Below are positions 59,801 to 64,000 of a stretch of 64,000 nucleotides of DNA, one piece after another. Location: positions 50,439,166 to 50,503,165 of the forward strand of contig NC_012873.2 of the NCBI RefSeq assembly GCF_000003195.3. The letters run 5' to 3'. A model generated the notes under the pieces. It was not told where the DNA came from, did no database searches, and saw nothing but the letters and a program-made list of their open reading frames with translations. Each line of letters starts with the position of its first letter. Within the stretch, counting starts at the first letter, position 1. The stretch is from Sorghum bicolor (lineage: Eukaryota > Streptophyta > Magnoliopsida > Poales > Poaceae). The position numbers were made by a program, and so were the translations under genes.

Positions 59801-62044
59801 GATGCCGGCAGCTGGCGGATGCGGGGAAGGTCGCGAACGGGGTGCAGGGAGGCCGGCAAGGTCGCAGACTGGCAAGGTCACCCGTCGGGGCTTTGAGTGG
59901 GTGCGGGCATGCGGCCACCATGCAACTGCAGGGCACCAGGGTGCGAATGAGGGTCGAGGGCTGAGGGATTTCAGGCATATATACTTAGGGTTACTAGTTG
60001 GGCTTCTAGTGGGCTGAATCTTTTGGGGCCCTGATGGAGCTCCACGGGTGAAAATAAGGATCTGCCCCAAACCCGCTGTATTTCGGGTACCCGAACCTGA
60101 AAATCCATGGGCGAAAACCAGACACCGAAACCGAAACCCGTGGATATCCTCCCTGAACCCAATCCGCTGCCATCCTTGGATTTTGTTTCCTTTCTAGCAC
60201 CTTTCCTTGCTCACTGCTTCAAGGAAAATAGCTGCAGCTACCTTTCTCTCTGCATCCAAGTTACCTCTGAATATTTATCGAGTTCTTATGTTGCCTCCCT
60301 TTGTTAATTGCTTTCTCTTTTACCTCAGAGTAATCCCATGGTGGTTGTGTATTCCAAAAGGAGAGATGGGGCACTTGAAGAAATTGGGCGTAGTGAAGTC
60401 ATTTTAAATTCATTGAACCCATTTTGGACGACCAAAATCAGTGCGCAGTACCAGTTTGAGGTTCTTCAGCCATTGGTGTAAGATTCTGTCAATGAATACT
60501 TTAAACTTCTCCAATGTTGTATCTTATATAATCGTCAAGAGTGGGTGTTGCCTCTTAATTATCTTATTGCTTTAACTGATATTTTTACTTGCAGGTTTCA
60601 GGTCTTTGACATCCACCAGCAGTTCCATGATGTCAGTGAAAAGGTGACTACTGTTGCAATTCTGTATTACTTCTTCTCTTGTACTCCCTTATCCCAAAGT
60701 ACAGGCGTGCACACATTTTAAGATTCAAATTAAGTGATATTTGACCCACAATTAGTCTAACTTTATGAAAAGTTTGTGATATAAAAGTGGTTGCATTGGA
60801 TCAGGGCCGTCTTGGCATGAATCGGGGCCTAGTGCTGAACTATAAAATGGGGCCTAGGAGGCTAGCAAAAGAGAACGATAAAACAGTATATGGATGATAA
60901 TGTATTACATTGCAATGGGGTATATTAAGAATTGTACCTATTCAAATGGTTGCATAATCTGTACTTGAACAACATTCTTTTGGTGTTCTTTGAAATGAAA
61001 TTCTCTTCAATCATATACTCATAATCAATCTTCTCCAATATGTCACTCTCAAGCGCTATTGTGCAAATCGTTAATCCTTTGTTGATTCATTTTAGAATGC
61101 AAGTATGGCTTCAATAACTTCAACTTAGAAAAGCTTTTGGTAACCTGATTCATAATTTCTAGACCAATTTGCAAAAGACATGGCTTGGATCTTGGAACAC
61201 TAGACGTCTTGACCAATTGATGCACATGTATACAAAAGATGAAAAGAACAAAATTTAGGGATATACTCTACATCATATATCAAAAAATAAACAAGCTTGT
61301 ACTTATTCTGTGGTTCACTAGTCCTATCATAAGCACGGTTGGGCTTGCATGTTGCAGCGCTAGAAATTGGATCAAGGAGTAGAGGGTAGGCCTGATGTGC
61401 TATTTGGGGGCCTATGCGGTCAACTAAAAAATGCTGCACACCTGTATGTCACTTGCCACTGAGCCTGCTAATTGCTAATGGTCAAGCAAGCTTGATACTA
61501 TTAATTGGCATGTTCCAAGCTGAAAAAAGCTGGCATGTTTTCAATCTTCAGGACCTTGTGATCTATGTATTTACTGTTTTACTTGGGTTCAAAATGGAAT
61601 TATGTAGAATCAGATTCAGATATTTTTATTTTTATTTTTCACTGATACTTTTATACCATATGCCACATTTAAATTTGGTTTGTTTCGTGCTTAAAAAGTA
61701 TTTAGTTGTCTCAAATATATGTAGAATAATACACACCTATTTTTATCTTAAAATGTCAATAGTATTTTTTTCATTGAACAGATTTCCGGAACACCTACAG
61801 ATATATTAAAAGTGACTGTATGTAGAATTCCCAAACAAAAAAGAAGCAAATGCATATTCTTGGTCTTGTGCTTCAGAACTGGGAGTTCCTGCCTATTTGA
61901 ATCATGATTTGATCCATTAAGCATACATTCGTATTGATTTTTTGCAGCTGCTTTGCAATTCATATGCTAATCTGCTCTGCAATGCAGATGCTTAAGCTGG
62001 AGGAGCAAGAGTTTCTTGGAGAGGCTACCTGTCTTTTGTCAGAG
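56853..62044 (+). CDS. BON1: BONZAI/copine protein, 5' half (gene continues beyond window)
   Basis: Exons: 56853-56999, 58153-58200, 60329-60477, 60595-60643, 61988-62044, all GT-AG and phase-consistent, giving the first 150 residues. The N-terminus MGNCCSD carries Gly2 and Cys4/Cys5 for lipid attachment to the plasma membrane. An Ala-rich linker and FLRSRGAG lead to the first C2 domain: LSLSASNLGDQEYFPK, SNPMVVVYSK, EVILNSLNPFW, FQVFDIHQQF, EQEFLGEATC. BONZAI proteins bind phospholipids in a calcium-dependent way and restrain defence and growth responses. Where many C2 domains have S-D-P, this one has S-N-P. The second C2 and the vWA/copine domain must lie beyond 64,000. Long introns contain several transposons. 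Assignment to BON1 rather than another family member is from recall of the grass sequence. Confidence 0.92.
59279..60175. mobile_element. Non-autonomous hAT-like element in a BON1 intron (about 900 bp)
   Basis: GGATGGCAACGGGGCAGGTTC at the left and CCGCTGCCATCC at the right are complementary over about 13 bases. Subterminal GAAACCCG/CGGGT words recur on both sides, as in the common plant family that starts GGATGGCAACGGG. The GC-rich centre has spurious long frames. An 8-bp target duplication was not found. Confidence 0.6.
60802..61430 (-). pseudogene. Decayed hAT transposase C-terminal fragment in a BON1 intron
   Basis: The minus strand around 61130-60960 reads SFSKLKLLKPYLHSKMNQQR, then after a frame change DILEKIDYEYMIEENFIS. 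This follows the hAT dimerisation-region pattern S-K-L-K-L-I-K-x-Y-L-R-S-x-M-x-Q-x-R. The plus-strand edge CAGGGCCGTCTTGGCATG at 60802 matches a hAT terminus (CAGGGCCG). Stops and shifts make it non-functional, and the other terminus is not identified. Confidence 0.6.
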
Positions 62045-62466
62045 GTATTGGCTAATGGAATTATTAATTTTTTTTTCTGGTTATATTGACTTTGGTGAAG
62101 ACTTTAAAATACTTCATTTAATTTCTAGCAAGAATAAATTTTCTGTCCTAATATGAACAGAACTTCAAATAGTTTAACAAAAAAGGAAAGGGGAAAGAAC
62201 AATGTAAAGTGACTAGAAGGCACTATGACAGTGCATAATGCATGTGCATTCTAATATTTGTCATGTTTGCCTGCTGTGCAACTTGGCTTGTGTGGAGTCA
62301 TGTGGTGTTTTTTAGTGATCAATAAATAGCAGGTAAGCTCTGAAGCTGAACCTGTGAAGTCAAACTTCCATCCATTTTTATTTGTTTGCTTGCACAATCA
62401 AATCTATGATGCCCGAGTACGTGGATACAGATACTAGTATGCTATACGGTGATACTCTGATACTTA

Positions 62467-62796
62467 GGGTGTGTTTGGTTGCCAGATTGGGATTGCATCG
62501 TATATCCTGCATGCGCGGACACAGGCTTGGTGGAACCGTATTTCAGAAAAGAATGTGTTTGGTGAAGTTGCATGAGCTGATGCAAGAAAGCTGAGATGAT
62601 TTTTGGTTGACTGCATGAGCCGATGCTGCCTGTCTGTCCTGTGAGACGGTCCGCAATCTTCATCCTGCATCCGCCCATGAATTGCATCCACTCGTGAAGG
62701 CTAGATAGCGCATACAAGCAACCAAACAGACTGCTCAGGCATCTTTATACGGCTCCGGTCATGCAGGCTGGGGCAGCAGAGCAACCAAATATACCC
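62467..62796. mobile_element. Tourist-like MITE downstream of BON1 exon 5
   Basis: The left end GGGTGTGTTTGGTTGCC follows TTA. The right end GAGCAACCAAATATACCC is its rough complement and is followed by TTC. Internal CCTGCAT/ATGCAGG words occur near both ends. Confidence 0.65.
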
Positions 62797-62884
62797 TTCA
62801 TTTCTCCCAAAACTACAGGGATATGCTGATTAAAAAAAATAAAAATAAAAACAGCTATCAGTTCATCAAGTAAGCTATGGACTT

Positions 62885-63057
62885 CTCCTCTGTTTAGATC
62901 TTCCTCTTAGGCCTCCCTGGTTTTTGGCCTGCACTTCCCTTCCCGCCGTGGCTACCTCAGCCCTCCGGCTGGTTGGTTGGTTGTTATACAGGTTTCTGTT
63001 TTTGTTTAATAAAATCCTACACTGGGGGCTTTCCCTTCTGTATTTCCCGTTCAAAAA
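62885..63057 (+). mobile_element. 5'-truncated LINE (L1-type) 3' end
   Basis: 173 bases ending AATAAAATCCTACACTGGGG, GGCTTTCCC and a poly(A) run are flanked by the perfect 17-bp duplication AAGTAAGCTATGGACTT (62868-62884 and 63058-63074). This 3' end is typical of plant L1 elements. There is no coding sequence. Confidence 0.85.
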
Positions 63058-63189
63058 AAGTAAGCTATGGACTTAATTGAAGCTAGATTCAATAGCTAAA
63101 AACATCCTCCTCTTCCTAAACTTCTCATTGCTCTCTTTCGGAAGTGAAATATCTGTAGGAACTGACCTGCCAGCAGCAATTTCAGCTTG

Positions 63190-63273
63190 CAGTTGTTCAA
63201 GAACGTGAATAGTCTCTTGTACAACTTCTTTTCTTTTTATTAATAAAATCTTGTAGTGGGGGCTTTCGTTGCT

Positions 63274-63277
<4 letters not shown>
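63190..63277 (+). mobile_element. Second LINE 3' end, related to 62885-63057
   Basis: It contains TTAATAAAATCTTGTAGTGG followed by GGGGCTTTCGTTGCTGTAC, closely similar to the previous fragment, and then runs into a (TA)n tract instead of poly(A). The 5' limit and target duplication are not resolved. Confidence 0.6.
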
Positions 63278-63318
<41 letters not shown>

Positions 63319-63377
63319 GACAGCGCTATATATATACAAAACTCCCCCCCCCCCCCCCACACACACACGCACACACC
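63278..63377. repeat. Simple repeats (TA)n, (C)n and (CA)n
   Basis: (TA)n at 63278-63317, a second short (TA)n at 63329-63336, a C run of about 15 at 63344-63359, then (CA)n. Such runs are prone to sequencing and assembly errors. Confidence 0.9.
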
Positions 63378-63529
63378 AAAGAAAAGTAACTTTTAACCAA
63401 GGAGAATCAGAGGAGCTTATAAATCAGCACATTAGGAGACTGAGAAAAGTGAGAAGGACAAAGGAAGGACCAAACTGAGGAGAGAAGGTGGACTGACCAC
63501 ACAAAAAGGGAAGGAGCAGCAATCGCTGG

Positions 63530-63790
63530 TAGCGCGCATGGAGGCGGAATGGGTGATGTGGTCCAGAGGGAAGAGGGAAGAGGCACAAGCAGGTAACGGG
63601 AGGTGTCCGGGCGGAGGCGGAGAGGCATCGGCGGCGGGCGCAGCTCCACAGAGGGAAGAAGTTCAGGTGGGGAATGGGAGCTGTTGGGTCGAGGTGACGG
63701 CGGTGCAGAGCTCCATAGAGGAAAGAGGCATAGGTGGGGAATGGGAGGTGGCTGGGCGGAGGTGAGAGCGGTAGCGGCATGTGCAATGCA
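63530..63790. repeat. G-rich degenerate tandem units of 67-86 bp
   Basis: AGAGGGAAGA-like words recur at about 63564, 63650 and 63717. Each is followed by AGGTGGGGAATGGGAG-like text and GGCGGAGGTGA. Open frames on both strands follow from the repeat. It lies in the BON1 gene past the last exon seen. Confidence 0.6.
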
Positions 63791-64000
63791 CCAGCTCTAC
63801 AAATCTATGGCGAGCGACATCAAGGGAACATGTCTGCCACGTATGAGGCATTGGCAGCTGTGTCTATGTCTGTGCTGATGGCGATGAGAGGGGACCAACA
63901 GAGGACTTCTATACGGAGTGAACAAGTGGTAATAGGGTTTTAAGGTATCCCCCAAAGTACCGGTGGGGTGTCCCAGGCATATTGGGGTTTTTTTTGGAGT

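Noticed and set aside
59633..60070. 145-codon minus-strand frame and overlapping plus-strand frames
   Set aside because: They lie in the GC-rich centre of a hAT-like MITE within a BON1 intron and have no family features.
63278..63317. (TA)n tract considered as a recombination hotspot or origin
   Set aside because: Simple microsatellite growth beside a LINE end explains it. There is no further evidence.

Overview
The window is nuclear DNA from a grass, most likely a panicoid of the sorghum/sugarcane group. The reasons are multi-exon genes with GT-AG introns, TTA-flanked Tourist-like and TA-flanked Stowaway-like MITEs, the (TTG)n-tailed 3' end of an Au-type SINE, tRNA-Asp-primed Gypsy elements, and gene products that match rice proteins I know (a Mei2-like protein, otubain-like proteases, a BONZAI copine). 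From memory, rice carries its Mei2-like OML4 and its BON1 gene near each other on chromosome 2, which would fit sorghum chromosome 4. The species call is inference.

Layout. 1-14,527 is a nest of LTR retrotransposons. A young minus-strand Gypsy-type element (1-7,678, left LTR cut by the window) carries gag and two retropepsin-like domains but no polymerase. It sits inside a decayed second Gypsy element (7,679-10,395, minus), which abuts a plus-strand remnant related to the first (10,396-11,897), which in turn lies in the 3' part of a Copia/Maximus(SIRE)-like element (11,898-14,527). 14,528-23,100 has no gene. It holds a hAT-like MITE with an 8-bp target duplication, a tandem array of about 475-bp units, a SINE inside a Tourist MITE inside a Stowaway-like MITE, and a roughly 620-bp tandem duplication in which only one copy has a MITE.

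Genes. (1) A complete Mei2-like RNA-binding protein gene (plus; coding 24,594-31,224, 14 coding exons, 997 residues, upstream TATA box, intron in the 5' UTR, two short uORFs). (2) and (3) A tandem pair of otubain-like (OTU-family) deubiquitinase genes on the minus strand (33,133-37,192 and 43,722-48,007), separated by about 6 kb of unexplained DNA. (4) The 5' half of a BONZAI/copine gene (plus; 56,853-62,044, continuing past the window). These act in different places: RNA regulation linked to growth and grain size, ubiquitin removal, and calcium/phospholipid signalling at the plasma membrane. Nothing in the sequence shows that they form a pathway.

Between genes 3 and 4 (48.2-56.8 kb) lie MITEs, a solo Gypsy LTR with a 5-bp target duplication nested in an older LTR-like stretch, and a 2.4-kb solo LTR with its own 5-bp target duplication. 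The BON1 introns hold a hAT-type MITE, a decayed hAT transposase fragment, a Tourist-like MITE and two LINE 3' ends. I saw no tRNA or rRNA gene, CRISPR array or organelle insertion. I did not find a clearly new biological system. The most unusual objects are the polymerase-less retroelement with two different protease-like domains, the otubain-like pair with an altered active-site loop and a growing repeat tail, and LTRs packed with direct and inverted CCGGACGC-type motifs.
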